DNA of 64,000 bases from Rhodospirillaceae bacterium (lineage in GTDB: Bacteria > Pseudomonadota > Alphaproteobacteria > Thalassobaculales > Thalassobaculaceae): contig JAGYJX010000006.1 in assembly GCA_018401495.1 (NCBI GenBank), positions 124,001 through 188,000 of the forward strand, read 5' to 3'. The notes beneath the pieces were generated by a model. It ran no database searches and was not told the DNA's origin. It worked only from the letters and a program-made list of their open reading frames with translations. A program made the position numbers and the translations under genes. Shown one piece after another: positions 20,763 through 32,756 of this stretch (its first letter is position 1; each line of letters opens with the position of its first letter).

Positions 20763-23228
20763 ATGTCGATCTCCGTGTTGCCAGCCGACCCGTTCCACCG
20801 AGCTTCGTGGAGTATCTGCGCGCCGGAGACACCCAGGCGGCCCGCCGGCTGATCCGGGCGGGCTTGACGCTGCAGCCGGCGTCGGCAGCCGGACTGACGG
20901 TGCCGGGCACATCGCCGTCCGCGACGCCGCCGCCGACGAGGCGGTCGACCTGTTCCAACGTGCCGCCCTGGCGGACGCCGGCGGCGACCCCGCGCCCTCC
21001 TGAACCCGGCGCGGGCGCAACAGCTGGCGGGGCGGACATCGCTGGCGCTGTCCACGGCAGACCGCGCCCTGGCCCTGTTTCCGCATGACGCCCGCCCCCG
21101 TGGTTTCACCGCGCTCCTCCACGCCCAGGCCGGCAGGTTCGATTGCCGTGGCCGCGCTGCACGCCGGCGACGAGTCTGCAGCTCGATCCCGTCACCGCTT
21201 TGAAATTGGCGAGCCTGGGTTGATCGATGCCGGCGTTCATCCAGAGCCGGCTCGTGCCCTGCTCTGGCCGCGCCGCGACCACGCAAGGGCCGATGCTCGA
21301 GCAGGCGCTGAGGGCTTTCATCGCCTTTGCGGCCCCTGACGATGAGCGGCGCCTCACGGCCGCGCGGCGCAGGCTGGTCCTGACGCCGGACGCACTGGAT
21401 GCCATGGATGCGGCCGAGCACGGCCTGGGATTGCGGCGAAAGCTGGTCCGACAGGCCGCCTGGCGCTGGCAGGCCTGCTGCATTGCGCCGTGGGATGATC
21501 GCCGCGCGAAGAATGCGGCCGACCTGTTGTTTGAGGTCAAGTGGCCGGCGTACACGGTATCGCGGCGGCTACGGGAACTGCTGCGTGACCGCCCGCACGA
21601 CCACCCCTGATCGAGGCGGATGGCGAACCTCTACGACCGAAAGAGGGACAAGGACGGCGCTCCTGGCTCTGGGGCCAGGCCCTGCTAGCCACCGAGCCGC
21701 GGGATCCGCGGATCTGGGATACAATCGTCGGAATGTTCAAGGCAGTGGGCGCCGTGGACGAGGCGGCAGCTCTCTGGCCAGGGGTCATCCGTCGTTTTCC
21801 GCAGTTTGAGGTTCTCCACTACAACTGCGCGTTGTTCCTGGACTTCCGCGGGGAATTCGCGCAGTCGGAGCGGCGGTGCAAGTCGGCGTTGGTTCTCAAG
21901 CCGGACTACCTCCGCGCGGCCAACCAACTCGGTATGCTGGCGGCGCGGGACGATCGGATGGGAGACGCGATCCGATATGTGGATTGGCCGTTACGGGTCG
22001 ATCCGACCTATGCGAACGGCCACACCAATCTCGGCGTCTTTCTGCGTACCGCAGGTGCCTATGGCCGGGCGGTCGACGCATTCCGGCGGGCCGAGAAGTT
22101 CGCCGAGAATCCGCAGCAGGCAGCCTCGGGCCGTTTCAATGCCGGCATGTCGAAGATCCTGATCGGCGAGGTCGAGGATGGCTTCCACCTGCTCGAATCG
22201 CGCTGGGCGACTGCCGATTTCACCTCGCCCAAGCGAAATTTTCGCCAGCAGATCTGGCCCGGTCCGTATTTCAAGCCGGACAGCAGTCTCCTGCTCTACA
22301 TGGAGCAGGGCATGGGCGACGAGATCATGATGTCCTGGTACGTCCCGCTTCTGCGCCGCGACACGGCCCGACTGCTGGTTGAGTGCGACGAGCGACTGGT
22401 CGAACTGTTTTCGCGGACCTACGAGGGGTCGAGTTCGTCCCGCGATCGCGGCGGAGGGCATCCGGCGACCCAGGATCCACGCGTCCAGTACAAGATACCG
22501 TCATTTCACGTTCCGCAATATTATGCCCCCGAAGTCAAGTTCCTGATCCGCGACAACTGGGATTGGGCGCAGAACCGCGGCTCTCGGTTCCCGTCGCGGC
22601 TGGCGATCGATCCGAACCGGCTCGAACGATGGCGGACCTGGCTTGATGACCGGCTTCCAGGGCGGAAGCGCATCGCCGTCTCCTGGCGCAGCAAGATCCG
22701 AAACCGGACCCGGGACACGCAATATCTTTCCATAGAGCAGGTCGCGAGCGCGATTCCCCGCGGTAGTGCCGTGGTAAACCTGCAATACTCCTCGACCGCC
22801 GAGGAGATCGCCGAGTTCCAGGCGCTGGGCCAGCGGCTCGGCTCTGAATTCGTGACGCCGCCGGATGTCGATCTGACGAACGATCTCGAGGGACGTGCTC
22901 GCCATCCTCCAGGTTGCCGATGTCGCGGTCACCCGCTGATTTCCTTGCCTGGATGTCGGGCGCCGTGGGTTGCCCGGCCTTCGTGTTCCGCCTCGGCCGC
23001 CGAGCGGGTGATGTGGCATCAGCTCGGTACGCCGTTCATCCCCTGGGCACCGAGCCTTCGGGTGTTCTTCCGACACCCGAGCGAGGACTGGGCTCCTACG
23101 ATCGTCGACCTGCGAACGAGCCTCGCCGGATTTCTTTCGGCGCGCTGCCGACCGGGTGGGTCGAGCCTGCCGGTTCCTGCGCTCGGCGGCCGCGCCGGTT
23201 GTGCGAGGCCGGCGGGTTGGAGCAGTGA
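20763..23228 (+). pseudogene. TPR-repeat glycosyltransferase (GT9-like C-terminus), copy 2, frameshifted
   Basis: ATG 20763 (MSISVLPADP), then in shifting frames FVEYLRAGDTQAARRLIRAG, DEAVDLFQRAALADAGGD, LALSTADRALALFPHDARPR. From 21733 to about 22900 one frame is open: TPRs (HYNCALFLDFRGEFAQSER, YANGHTNLGVFLRTAGAYG), the linker FHLLESRWATADF, the family motif YMEQGMGDEIMMSWYVPLL and RKRIAVSWRSKIRNRTRDTQ of the GT domain. VADVAVTPLISLP and the tail to TGA 23226-23228 are again broken. Repaired length about 820 residues, the longest of the five copies. Most frame changes are before 21730 and after 22880. Confidence 0.65.
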
Positions 23229-23234
23229 ATTTCC

Positions 23235-24059
23235 ATGGTGCACCTGCTCTCTGGCCGAGGAGCAACATCCAGATGCTCGCGAACCGATCGACGATGGCGG
23301 CGTTTCGTCGCAGTCCGAGTTCGAGGCGGCTCGTGCCCGGATCGTCGAGCGCCTGACGTCGGCGGCCTTCGCTTCCGATCCGTTCGATCACCGTGAAATC
23401 GACGGGATCTTCGCAGACGATGTCTACGCCAAGTTGGTGGAGGTGATGCGGGCGGAGCAGTTCGTGCCGGTGGAGACGGTCGCCACGACGGTTGGTTACC
23501 AGAAGCGGCATGTCCTGCAGTTCGACACACATTTGCGATCGTCGGAGCCGCAGCAACCGCGCTTCTGACCGCGTTCACACGCGACCTGATGTTCCATCCC
23601 GAGGTCATGACCGCGTTCATCTCCCGATGTGCGCCCTATACGGTGTTCGGGAGTGGTGAGCGCTTTGCCGCCGTCCCGCACCGCTCGACCCTGCATGCCA
23701 TCCAGGACGGTGGCGACTACATGCTCCCGCCGCATACCGACCTGTGCCGCAAGCTTGGTACGATGCTCATCTATCTTCCCGATGTCAGCGGTGGCCCGGG
23801 CGAAGGTACGGTGCTGTACCGCCCGAAGGATCCCGCCTTCACCTGTCGGCTCGGGCTGACGCACCACAATCCGGCATTGTTCGAGGCCTGCGGCACCGCC
23901 GCCTACAAGCCGAACCACGCCTTTGTCTTCGCTCGCACCGATCGGTCGTTCCACGGCGTCCGAAGGCTGCCGCCGGGAAGCCGCCGCCATCTGCTGCAGC
24001 TAACGGTGCAGCGGCAGAATGTGAGCGACCTGTATCCCGAGATGGGCGACCGGGTGTGA
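23235..24059 (+). pseudogene. 2OG-Fe(II) oxygenase (prolyl-hydroxylase-like fold), frameshifted
   Basis: Coherent coding begins by 23310 (SQSEFEAARARIVERLTSAA) and runs through DPFDHREIDGIFADDVYAKL; a frame change near 23545 leads into an open stretch to TGA 24057-24059. The catalytic core is DYMLPPHTDLCRKLGTMLIY (H-x-D iron ligands) and, 60-70 residues later, SFHGVRRLPPGSRRHLLQLT with the distal histidine and the 2OG-binding arginine. About 270 residues. The start is unsure; ATG 23235 has no clear ribosome site. It is unrelated in motif detail to the oxygenases at 5.7 and 36.8 kb. Likely hydroxylates a sugar or protein made by this locus. Confidence 0.65.
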
Positions 24060-24223
24060 CGGAGGTTCGACCCTCGGTGAGCATGCCGACATCCACCAGC
24101 ATCGGCCCGCCGACGGGTTTTGTATCGACGACCGCCTCATCGGCGCGCATCGCGACAGGGTAATCCAGAGCCTGATATTCGGTTATTCAGTCGCCGGCGA
24201 ACGCATCGGAAGATGAGAGTGCC

Positions 24224-25320
24224 ATGACAGCAGACAAGCGCATTTGGAAGATCGGGGTTCTTGGTTGCGGGCGTGTGTCGGCCCGATACCGTGAGGTACT
24301 CGGGCGGGAACTTGCCGGGCGACTGCAGGTGATCGCGGCAGCAGACCTGGATATCGCCAAGGCGGAGGCCTTTGCCGCTGTCGTCGGCGGCAAGCCCGTC
24401 GGGGGAATCGACGAACTGATCGCCGAGCGTCCCGAACTGGTGTGCGTCCTGACCGAGTCGGGCCATCACGCCGAGCATGCGCTGCGGCTGATCCGCGCCG
24501 GGATCCATGTGCTGGTCGGGAAGCCGGTGGCCCCTGCGTCCAGAGGACGCGGCCACGATGCGCGATGCTGCCGCCGCCGCGGGCGTTATGTGCGCGGTCG
24601 TGAAGCAGAATCGCTACAATCCGGCGATGCGGTTCCTGCGGCAGATGGTCGACGAGGGCAGGTGGGCCGTCTGGTGACCGCCGGCATCCGGGTCCACTGG
24701 TGCCGCAAGCAGGACTACTATGACGATCCCTGGCACGGGCGCTGGGCGATGGACGGCGGCGTGCTGGCACAGCAGGCCATCCATCATCTCGACGCCCTGC
24801 AGTGGCTGGGCGGTCCAATCGAAGCGGTCTGCGCCGCCGGTGAGGCCATCCTGAACAGCGCTGGAGGCCGAGGATACGGCGGTCGGTGTGGTCCGGTTCA
24901 AATCGGGCGCGCTGGGCACCATCGAGGCCACCACCTCGGCCCGCGACGACGATTTCGAGGCCTCGATCCACTTGGTCGGCGATCACGCCATGGCGAAGAT
25001 AGGGGGACGAGCCCTCAATCGGCTTGAGCTTTGGCGTCCGGTTGAACCGCGCCAGGGTGACGAGCGCGCCTGCGAGACCTTCAGCCAGGATGTCCCCACG
25101 AGCTACGGGCTCGGGCATGGTCCGCTGCTCGGCGAGGTGCTGGATGCGCCTCGAGAAGGCACGCCGCCGCCCATCGATGTCGTCGAGGCGATGAGCTCGT
25201 TGCGCCTGGTGCATGCGCTGTACGCCAGCATGGAGACCGGCGGCTGGGTGCGGCTGGACGATCACCCGACGTCGAGCCGGCTCGGCGTCCCAGCCTCCGC
25301 GCGGGCCCGCCGACGAATGA
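24224..25320 (+). pseudogene. Gfo/Idh/MocA-family sugar oxidoreductase, frameshifted
   Basis: ATG 24224 (MTADKRIWKIGVLGCGRVSA) with the Rossmann motif GCGRVSAR; 164 bases after the oxygenase gene. LIRAGIHVLVGKPVA carries G-K-P in place of the usual E-K-P, unless a base error is involved. VKQNRYNPAMRFLRQMV, ITGIRVHW-type strand, YDDPWHGRWAMDGGVLAQQA and IHHLDALQWLGG are the typical C-terminal domain with catalytic histidine region. Frame changes near 24535, 24600, 24660 and 24865. The repaired reading ends RGPADE at TGA 25318-25320, overlapping the next ATG. NAD(P)-dependent oxidation or reduction of a nucleotide sugar is expected. A second family member is at 46.3 kb. Confidence 0.7.
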
Positions 25321-27473
25321 CGGAGCCGGCGACCCAATCCGGCCGGAACCGCGTTTCGTACCTTCTCGACACCGGCCGTGCCGCCTGGGCGGCCGGCCGC
25401 CGCGACGAGGGCGATACGCCGGTGGCGGATGGCGGTGACCGGGCTGCCGCAGGGTGGCGGCCGGCTACGTCAATATCGCGGGAGCCCGCCGTGGCGACAT
25501 CTGGGTCGAGAGGGCGGCGGCGCGCGCTGGCTCCCGGAGACCCGGTGGTCGCAAAGAGATCTGGGCGTCCTGGCGCATGAGCGTGGTGCGGTCGCTCGGG
25601 CCAGATCCTGTCTGAGACGATCACTGGTGCTCGCCCCGGAGTTGGCGGCCACGGCCCGTACTTTCGCCAAGTTGCCGCCCGGCGGGCCGGAAAGCACGGC
25701 CGGCGAGGTTGCGTTGGCATCTTCGGGCGACGGTATGCGAACCGGGCGCGGAGCAGGCGTGGATGGCTTTCCTGATGCGGCTGCAGGAGACCGGCGACCT
25801 CGCCCGAGTTGGGCCGGCGCGCCGCCTCGATCCCGATTCCCACGACCGCCGGTCCGCGGGCCTGCTCAACCTCCTGGGGCGCGTGTTCGCCAAGGCGAAG
25901 CTTCCGGTTGAGGGCCTTGATGTCGCGAACCGCCTGGTCGCGCTGCAGCCGGAGAAGCCCTTCGGGCATATGCTCGGCGCCGCCTTGCATCGCCGCCTCG
26001 GCGACGAGACCCGCGCCATCCGCGGGGCGCGGCGGGCTGCGATCCTGGATCCGGTTTCGTTCGACGCCACCTGCTCGCCGGCTACCGAATATTGCCACGC
26101 CAGGGAGTTCGAAGCCGCGGTCCGGCGGATTTCGCCGGTCGCTGCGGATCGATCCCGGCAGGCGCTCGGAGATCATCGAGAACCTGGCGGTCAGCCTTCC
26201 TAGGGTCCCGAGCGCGACAAGGGCGAGCGCCTGCTTCGCGAGTTCCTGGTGATGCGGCCTGAACTTGGCCGCTCCTATATCACCGCAAGTTCGGCGGCGT
26301 ATCTCCGGCCTGATCTGGAGGCGGCCGCCCGGTATGGCCGGTTCTCGCTGGTCGCTGACGCTGGCAGCGCCGACGCCTATTACAATATGTCGAGTGTGCG
26401 CCGGCATCAGGGACGGATTGGAGACGCCAGGCAATTGCTCGTGCAGGCGGTCGAGCGTAGCGGCGGCAGGGCCAAGTACCGCTTCTGCCCAGGCTGTCCT
26501 CGAACTCGGCGACGGCGATGCCGAGGAGGGGGTGCGGCTGTACGATGCGCGCTGGGACATGCGGAAGTTCCCATCGTACCGGACGCTCGGCGCCGACCCT
26601 TCTCTGAAGCTGCCGGTGTGGCAAGGCGATGTCCGGCGTGACGCCACGCTGGCCTTGTGGGGCGAGCAGGGTGTCGGCGACGAGATCTGGTTCGCGGCAT
26701 TCCTCGACTGGGCGGTGCCGCGGGTCGGAAAAAGTGGTCCTGGAGGTTACGCCGCACCTCGTCGCGCTGATGCAGCGCTCGTTCCCGGCGGTGACGGTGC
26801 TTCCCCGCAAGGTCGGCGACCGAGGCGGCCATGGCATCCGCCGACCTGCAACTCCCGATGGGCGGGCTGATGCATCTCTTCGGTGCCGCCTGGCGGCCGA
26901 TCCCGACCGGCTATCTCTCGACCGATCCGCAGCGCGTCCTGGAAATGCGGCAGCGCTACACGGGCGACAAACCCGGCGGCCGCGTGATCGGACTGTCATG
27001 GCGGAGCATAAAGCCCACCTACATGAAGTCGTTCGAGGCCAGTCTCGAGCACTGGGGGCCGATCTTCGCCCTCGACGACGCCATCTTCCTCGCCCTCCAG
27101 TACGGGGATCTGGCGAAGGACGTCGAACTCGTGGCACGGCATTTCGGCAGGCAGCTCATATGGGACCGCCGGGTTGACGCCTATCGGGACCTCGACGCCT
27201 TCGCTGCCCAGGTGGCGACGGCCGACGTCGTCGTCTCGGTCGGCAATTCGACAGTCGTAACGGCGCATGCGTTGGACAAGCCGGTGTACGCCCTGGTCCG
27301 GGCAACGCAGGAGGATTGGCGCTACCGTGGCGGTCACGATCTGGTTCGCTGGTTGCCGACGGCGCGGTGCGCCTGGCAGCCGGACGGTGGCGACTGGACC
27401 GTCCCGATCATAAAGGTCGCCAGAAGCGCTCCGACAGGACACACGGGCCGCATCGGCCGCTCGATCATCCTGA
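25317..27473 (+). pseudogene. TPR-repeat glycosyltransferase (GT9-like C-terminus), copy 3, frameshifted
   Basis: ATG 25317 overlaps the preceding TGA. Opening residues MTEPATQSGRNRVSYLLDTG then TPR helices (AGRRDEAIRRWRMAVTG, ARVRQGEASG region, AARYGRFSLVADAGSADAYY). The linker GVRLYDARWDMRKFPSYRTL precedes the motif LALWGEQGVGDEIWFAAFLD. The GT domain is well preserved from 26840: GRVIGLSWRSIKPTYMKSFE, FLALQYGDLAKDVELVARHF, ATADVVVSVGNSTVVTAHAL, ALVRATQEDWRY. My preferred end is EALRQDTRAASAARSS with TGA 27471-27473. Frame changes near 25420, 25470, 25560, 25740, 26105, 26160, 26480, 26730, 26825 and 27420. Convergent with the next gene. Confidence 0.65.
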
Positions 27474-28699
27474 GCCGCTCTCTGAGCCACCCGGCAGAAT
27501 GTTGGCGTCGACCATCTTCTGGGTCAGCAGGTTCGGGAGCGGACTGGTCGGCGCCGTAGACCGGTACCGGATGCGAGAAGCCGCCCTGCTTCAATTCCTT
27601 CGCCATCGTCATCGCCTGCCAGACGATGTCGTCGATGTCGATAGTACCTGTAGCTGCCCGCCCGCCCCAGCGAGACCACGCCGTCCGGCAGATCGTCGAA
27701 ATACCGGTAGGCGCGGGCAATCTCCTGCTTGATGGGCATCGGATAGAGCTTGTTCTTGTTGCTCGGGATCTCAATGCCGATCAGCGTCGACGGTGATTGG
27801 TGCAGCGTGAACTTCTTGTATTCCACGATGCGGGTGTAGGGCTCGTCGCCCGCGTAATACGTGAAGTACACCTTCTCCGGGAACACCTGCTCGATCGGGA
27901 GCACGATCGTCATGAACTCGCGGCCGACATAGGGCAATTCGCCATAGGCGTAGTTCAACAGGATATCCGGCGACACGGTGTTCACGATGAGGTCGTAGGA
28001 ATGCCATTCGCCGGCGATCTGCACCCGCTTGCTCTGGATGTCGAAGGCCTCGATCTCGGTGCGCAGCTTTACCGTCGTGCCGGCGGTCGCGACCGCGAAG
28101 TAGCGGTCGTAGCCGTCCGGCGCCAGCGGGTAGGCCGAGATCGCGGTGTCCCAGCCCTCGCGCGGACCCTGCTTGATCGCGACACCCTTGGGCGACCAGC
28201 CGAAATCGTCGAGCATGGCGTTGCTGGCGACCTGCCACATCTTGCGCGAATATTTGTCGACCATCTTGCGGTACAGCGTCTCGCCGACCGAGCCGATCCA
28301 GTATTCCTCAAAATTCTTCGCCGCCGCCCAACCGCGGATCTCCGGGCCTCGGCGATCTCGCGCTCGATCGATTCGCGCTCCGGCATCCGCGGGATGTCGT
28401 CCTGGTGGATCGGAAAGGTGTAGTAGTTCCGGTCCGTCTCGACATAGGTGATGAACTCGTGCTCGAGCCGGCGCATCGGCACGATGGCGTTCAGGTAGTC
28501 GAACAACTCCTCCATCGGTGTCAGGAAGTGGCGCGGGCCGAAGGTGAAGGGGTGGCCGCCGCGCCAGTGCGTCTTCACGCCGCCGCCGAGGAACGGCGCA
28601 CGCTCCACCAGCGTAACGTCCCAACCGCCTATCAGCTCTATCTGATGTGCCGCTGCGCAGCCTGGCAAAGCCGCCGCCGATGATCAGGGCCTTCTTCAT
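27465..28699 (-). pseudogene. UDP-galactopyranose mutase-like FAD-dependent protein, frameshifted
   Basis: ATG 28699 behind GGGAGG. MKKALIIGGGFAG is the FAD-binding GxGxxG. Then VTLVERAPFLGGGVKTHWRG, FGPRHFLTPMEELFDYLNAI, NYYTFPIHQDDIPRMP and WAAAKNFEEYWIGSVGETLY match the Glf family, where FAD supports ring contraction of UDP-galactopyranose to the furanose. YDLIVNTVSPDILLNYAYGE and QEIARAYRYFDDLPDGVVSL follow. The true end appears to be NLLTQKMVDANILPGG then TGA 27467-27465. Only three frame changes (near 28660, 28350 and 27650). About 410 residues. The glycan probably contains a furanose sugar, though some homologues act on other nucleotide sugars. Confidence 0.72.
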
Positions 28700-28721
28700 T
28701 GCAGCCTCCCAGAGGGTCCGG

Positions 28722-29455
28722 TCAAGCCGGGGGCCGGTCAAGCCGGCGCGGATCCTCTCGATGGCTGCCCGTTCGCGCAGCCACAGATCGCCGTAGTCGA
28801 CGTCCTGCCAATTCTCGAACCATGGCCCGCCGCGCGTGAAGTGCACGGCGGCCGGGGTGCCGGAAGCCGGCCGGGGCATGCTGCCCTCCAGCCAATTCCA
28901 AGTCGATGGCACCGCGCCGATCTCGGTGTCGTCGGCCCACTGGACACGATGCAGGTAGGCACCGGACCGGGTGTTCACGGCTTGCGGCGTCAGGGAGCGG
29001 GTCGACGGGTGACCGCAGTTGAACAGCATCAAGCTCGACCAGTTCTTCCGCGGGTAGGTGGTCTGCACCGCCCCGTCCATCTTGGTCGCCTCGGTCGGCC
29101 GGTGGTCGTGGTGGACGCACATCACCGCCATCGCCGGGTCGGCCATCTCCACCAGTTCGGCAACGTCGGACAGCCACAGAAAGTCGCAGTCGCAGAACAG
29201 TGCCCACCCTTGATAGCCCGCGAGGTAGGGTGTAAGAAACCGCGAATACGTGAACTCGGTGGATGCGAGCGGGTCATTCGGCCGCCAGTACAGGCCGCGG
29301 GTCCGCAGTTCAGACTGCATGATCGGGCGGATGTCGAGTGCGATGGATGACCGGCGGCGCATCGACGACTCGCAGACACGAAACGCTATGTCCTCCCGGC
29401 TGTCGTAGCCGACGAACACTCGAAACGACGATCCGATCGATCCAGCGCTTGTCAT
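28722..29455 (-). pseudogene. GT8-like glycosyltransferase, one frameshift near the 3' end
   Basis: Starts at 29455 (MTSAGSIGSSFRVFVGYDSR). RVFVGYDSREDIAFRVCESS, PLASTEFTYSRFLTPYLAGY and WALFCDCDFLWLSDVAEL with a D-x-D metal site match GT8-type glycosyltransferases common in alphaproteobacterial glycan loci. SLMLFNCGHPSTRSLTPQAV and FTRGGPWFENWQDVDYGDLW follow. As given, the frame runs without a stop into the glf-like gene. A one-base change near 28760 restores a stop (RLDRPPA, TGA 28724-28722) ahead of a ribosome site, so I treat them as two genes. About 243 residues. Divergent from the exporter operon. Confidence 0.7.
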
Positions 29456-29617
29456 GATTCCTGTCCATCACGCGGCGTTCCGCGACGCGCCCGCTTTAGC
29501 GGATCGTTACCGGACGGTCAAACACCGCCGGACAACCGGGTGCGCCCGCAGGCCGGACACGGTATCATGTACATTCGACGCTGCGGGAACAGCCGCATTT
29601 CTCAGGCAGGGGTGCCG

Positions 29618-31359
29618 ATGAGCGAGTTCGACCAGCATATCGGCGCCAAGGATGCGTTGCAAAACGCGTTCAGGAACTGCCGGTCGGCGTTCACGGCCGT
29701 CGCGGTGTTCAGCTTTGCGGTCAACCTCTTCATCCTGACCGTCCCGCTGTACATGTTCTCGGTCTTCGACAAGGTGCTGAGCAGCTACAGCTTGGCAACG
29801 CTCGGCATGCTGTTCGCCATGGCGCTGTTCGCGCTGGGCATACAGGGCCTGATCGACGTGGCCCGCTCGGGCGTGCTCATCGAGATCGGCAACTATATCG
29901 ATCGCAACCTGACCTCGCGGCTGCTGCACGCCTCGCTGTCGCATTCGATCAAGCGCGGCAACCGTCGCGGGGCGAACATCCTGCAGCGCTTCACGGTGGT
30001 GAAGACGTTCCTGACCAGCAATTCGATCTACGCCACGATGGACGTGCCGTGGATTCCGCTGTTCATGGCGGCGCTGTTCCTGATGAACCCGATCATCGGA
30101 CTGATCTCGCTGCTGGGCGCCGTCATACTCATGGTGCTCGCGGTGCTGAACGACCGGGCCTCGCGCGCGGCGCTGATGCGGGCCCAGAAGGCGATGTGCC
30201 GGCCTACCGGCGGGCTTCGGCTGCGGCCCGAAATGCCGACGTCGTCGAGGCCATCAGGAATGACTCCGACGATCGTGCGTTCCTGGCACGCGCACACCGA
30301 GGAGGCCATTATCCACCAGTGCTGGCGTCGCGCCGCTCGGCGATGATCAGCGCCGCCTCGAAAGTGGGCGCGGATGGTGATCAGATCTCGATCGTGACGG
30401 CGGCCGCCACCAGATGATCCAGCCCGGCAGCACGATGAGCCCGGGTGTCATGATGGCGTCGGTCATCCTCGTGGGGCGGGCGCTGATGCCGCTGGAGAGC
30501 ATGATCGGCAGCTACCGGAACATGCTGGACGCCTTCGACGCCTACAAGGAGATGGACGAGGTCCTCAAGTCAATGAATGAGCGTCCGCGGCTGACCGTGG
30601 TCCGCCCCGCCCGTCGGGAACATCTCGGTCGAGAACGTCACCTACACGGTTCCCGGCCTCGATCGACCGATCCTCTCGAATGTCAGCTTCGAGATCGCCG
30701 CCGGTGAGATCGTCGGCGTGATCGGCCCGTCGGGCGCCGGCAAGACCACCCTTGCGACCCTGCTCGTCGGCATCGAAGCGCCGACCCACGGGCATGTCCG
30801 CCTCGACGGGACCGACATCTATGCGTGGCCGTCGGAGGATGTCGGCCGCTACCTCGGCTACCTGCCGCAGAACGTCGAACTGTTCGACGGGACCGTGCGA
30901 GACAATATCGCGAGGTTGCTGCCCGACGCATCCCCGGAGGCGATCATCAGGGCGGCATCCCTGGCAAGGATTGCCTGAGATCATCCAGCGTCTTCCGAAG
31001 GAGTACGACACCGCCGTCGGTGACGCCGGCATGCTCATGTCCGGCAGGCAGCGCCAGCGCATCGGATTGGCGCCAGGCGCTGTATAGCCGTCGCTGCTGC
31101 TCGTCCTCGACAGAGCCGAACTCCAACCTGGACGAGCCAGGGTGAGGAGGCGCTGAAGAGACACCCTTCACGCACTGAAGGCGCGCGGCTGCACGGTGAT
31201 TCTGATCGCCCATCGCGTCAACGTGCTGCAGCATGTCGACAAGGTGTTGGTGATGCGCGACGGCGTGGTGCAGAAGTTCGCGCCGCGCGACGGGTGGTCA
31301 GCCCGGTTCCGGCCCAGCCGAAACCGCAGATCGCCGCCAGGAAAGACCCCGAGCCATAG
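29618..31359 (+). pseudogene. type I secretion ABC transporter (PrtD/HlyB-like), frameshifted
   Basis: Start ATG 29618 (MSEFDQHIGAKDALQNAFRN). The N-terminal membrane domain has AVFSFAVNLFILTVPLYMFS and MNPIIGLISLLGAVILMVLA. The ATPase carries GPSGAGKTTLATLLVG (Walker A), YLGYLPQNVELFDGTVRDNI (Q loop), GMLMSG-RQRQRIGLA (signature), LLVLDEPNSNLDEPG (Walker B) and ILIAHRVNVL (H loop). Length about 580 fits PrtD-type exporters without a peptidase domain. Frame changes near 30195, 30330, 30410, 30610, 30975, 31070 and 31150. Inner-membrane motor for exporting the RTX proteins at 19.1 and perhaps 54.2 kb. Confidence 0.75.
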
Positions 31360-31375
31360 CCAGCCGAGCGACGTC

Positions 31376-32756
31376 ATGACATTGGTCGAGCGGGAGAGCC
31401 CCGGCCTGCCCAGCTTTCCGAGGACTTTCGACCCCTACGAAGAGATCTCGCGCAAGGCGCGCCCGAACTGGCGCGGCGCTGTGATTATCGGCTACGCCGT
31501 GATCTTACCGCCTTCTTCGGTGGGTTCGGCGGCTTTGCGGCATTCGCGCCACTGCACAGCGCCGTTATGGCGCCCGCCGAGGTGCGGGTGGACAACGAGC
31601 GCAAGGTCGTCCAGCACGCCGAGGGTGGGATCGTGACCGAGATCCTCGTGCGTGAGGGCCAGTATGGCAGGAGGGCGCAGTGTTGATGCGCCTCGACTCG
31701 ACGCGCGATCAGGCGCAGGCGAGACTCTCGCTGCGAAAGCGCTATCTTTCGGCGCTGGCCGAGCGTGCACGACTGGTGGCCGAACGCGATGCCGCACCTG
31801 CCATCGACTTTCCAGCCGAGCTGCTGCGCGAGACCGCCGACCCCGAGGTGGCGGAGATCGTCGAGGGGCAGCGCGCCGTCTTCCGCTCGCGGCAAGCGTC
31901 GCGCGAAGGTCAGGTCAAGCTGATCCTCCGGGCAGGTCGACCAGGCACGCACCCAGATTGGCGCCGTCAAGATCGAGGCGGGAGTCCGTGCAGGAGCAAC
32001 TGGCGCTCATCGCGCGGGAACTCGCTTCTGTCAGCGAACTCTACAGGAAGGGCCTGGAGCGGCTGCCGCGGATGTTGGCGCTCGAGCGAAACCAGGCCGC
32101 CCTGAAGGGGCAGATCGGCCGGCTGACCGGCCAGATCGCGCAGTTGGAGAAGCAGATCGGCGATGCGGGTTGCGGATCGCGCAGGTCGAGCGTGACCTGC
32201 AGAGCGAAGTCGCGGCGCAGATGGATGCGGTGCTCGAGCAGATTCAGGCGCTGGCCGAGCAGCGCCCCGTCGTCTCGGCTTCCGTCCGGCGGCTGGACAT
32301 TCGCTGCACCGCGGTCCGGCAACGTCATCGACCTGAAGGTCCACACCATCGGGCATGTAATCGGCCGTGGCGAGGCGGTGATGCAGATCGTGCCGCAAGG
32401 CGAGGATCTCGTGGTCATCGCCAAGGTCAGCCCGCGCGACATCGACTCGCTTAACAGCGGCGTGACCAAGGTTCAGGTGCGGATGACCGCATTTAGCCAA
32501 CGCTTCACCCATCCCGTCGAAGCGCATCTCGAATCGATCTCCGCCGACGTGATCAATCCCGGCGACGGTACGAACCCGTATTACCGAGCGATCATCCGCC
32601 TCGATCCGAAATCGCGGGAGCATTTGCTGCATGGTGTGGAACTGACGTCTGGAATGCCGGCGATGGCGATGATTGGCGTCGGCGAGAAGACGCTGCTGAG
32701 CTACCTGTTCGAGGCCGCTCACGCGCAGCATTTCGGAATCCCTGCTCGAGCCATGA
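31376..32756 (+). pseudogene. HlyD/PrtE-family membrane fusion protein, frameshifted
   Basis: ATG 31376, 17 bases after the ABC gene. A single membrane anchor lies near WRGAVIIGYAVI and FGGFGGFAAFAPLHSAVMAP. VVQHAEGGIVTEILVREGQ is the first lipoyl half-motif. A long coiled coil spans roughly 31690-32280 (LRKRYLSALAERARLVAERD, QIAQLEKQIGDAG). APRSGNVIDLKVHTIGHVIG closes the lipoyl domain, and ISADVINPGDGTNPYYRAII is the beta-barrel region. A final frame change near 32720 gives PLTRSISESLLEP with TGA 32754-32756, the usual HlyD ending. Other changes near 31500, 31665, 31935, 31985, 32165 and 32310. No TolC homologue is in the window. Confidence 0.75.

Noticed and set aside
27524..29455. Apparent GT8-Glf fusion protein
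   Set aside because: A ribosome site and ATG precede the FAD motif, and a one-base correction restores a stop for the GT8 part, so the read-through is most likely an indel artefact.
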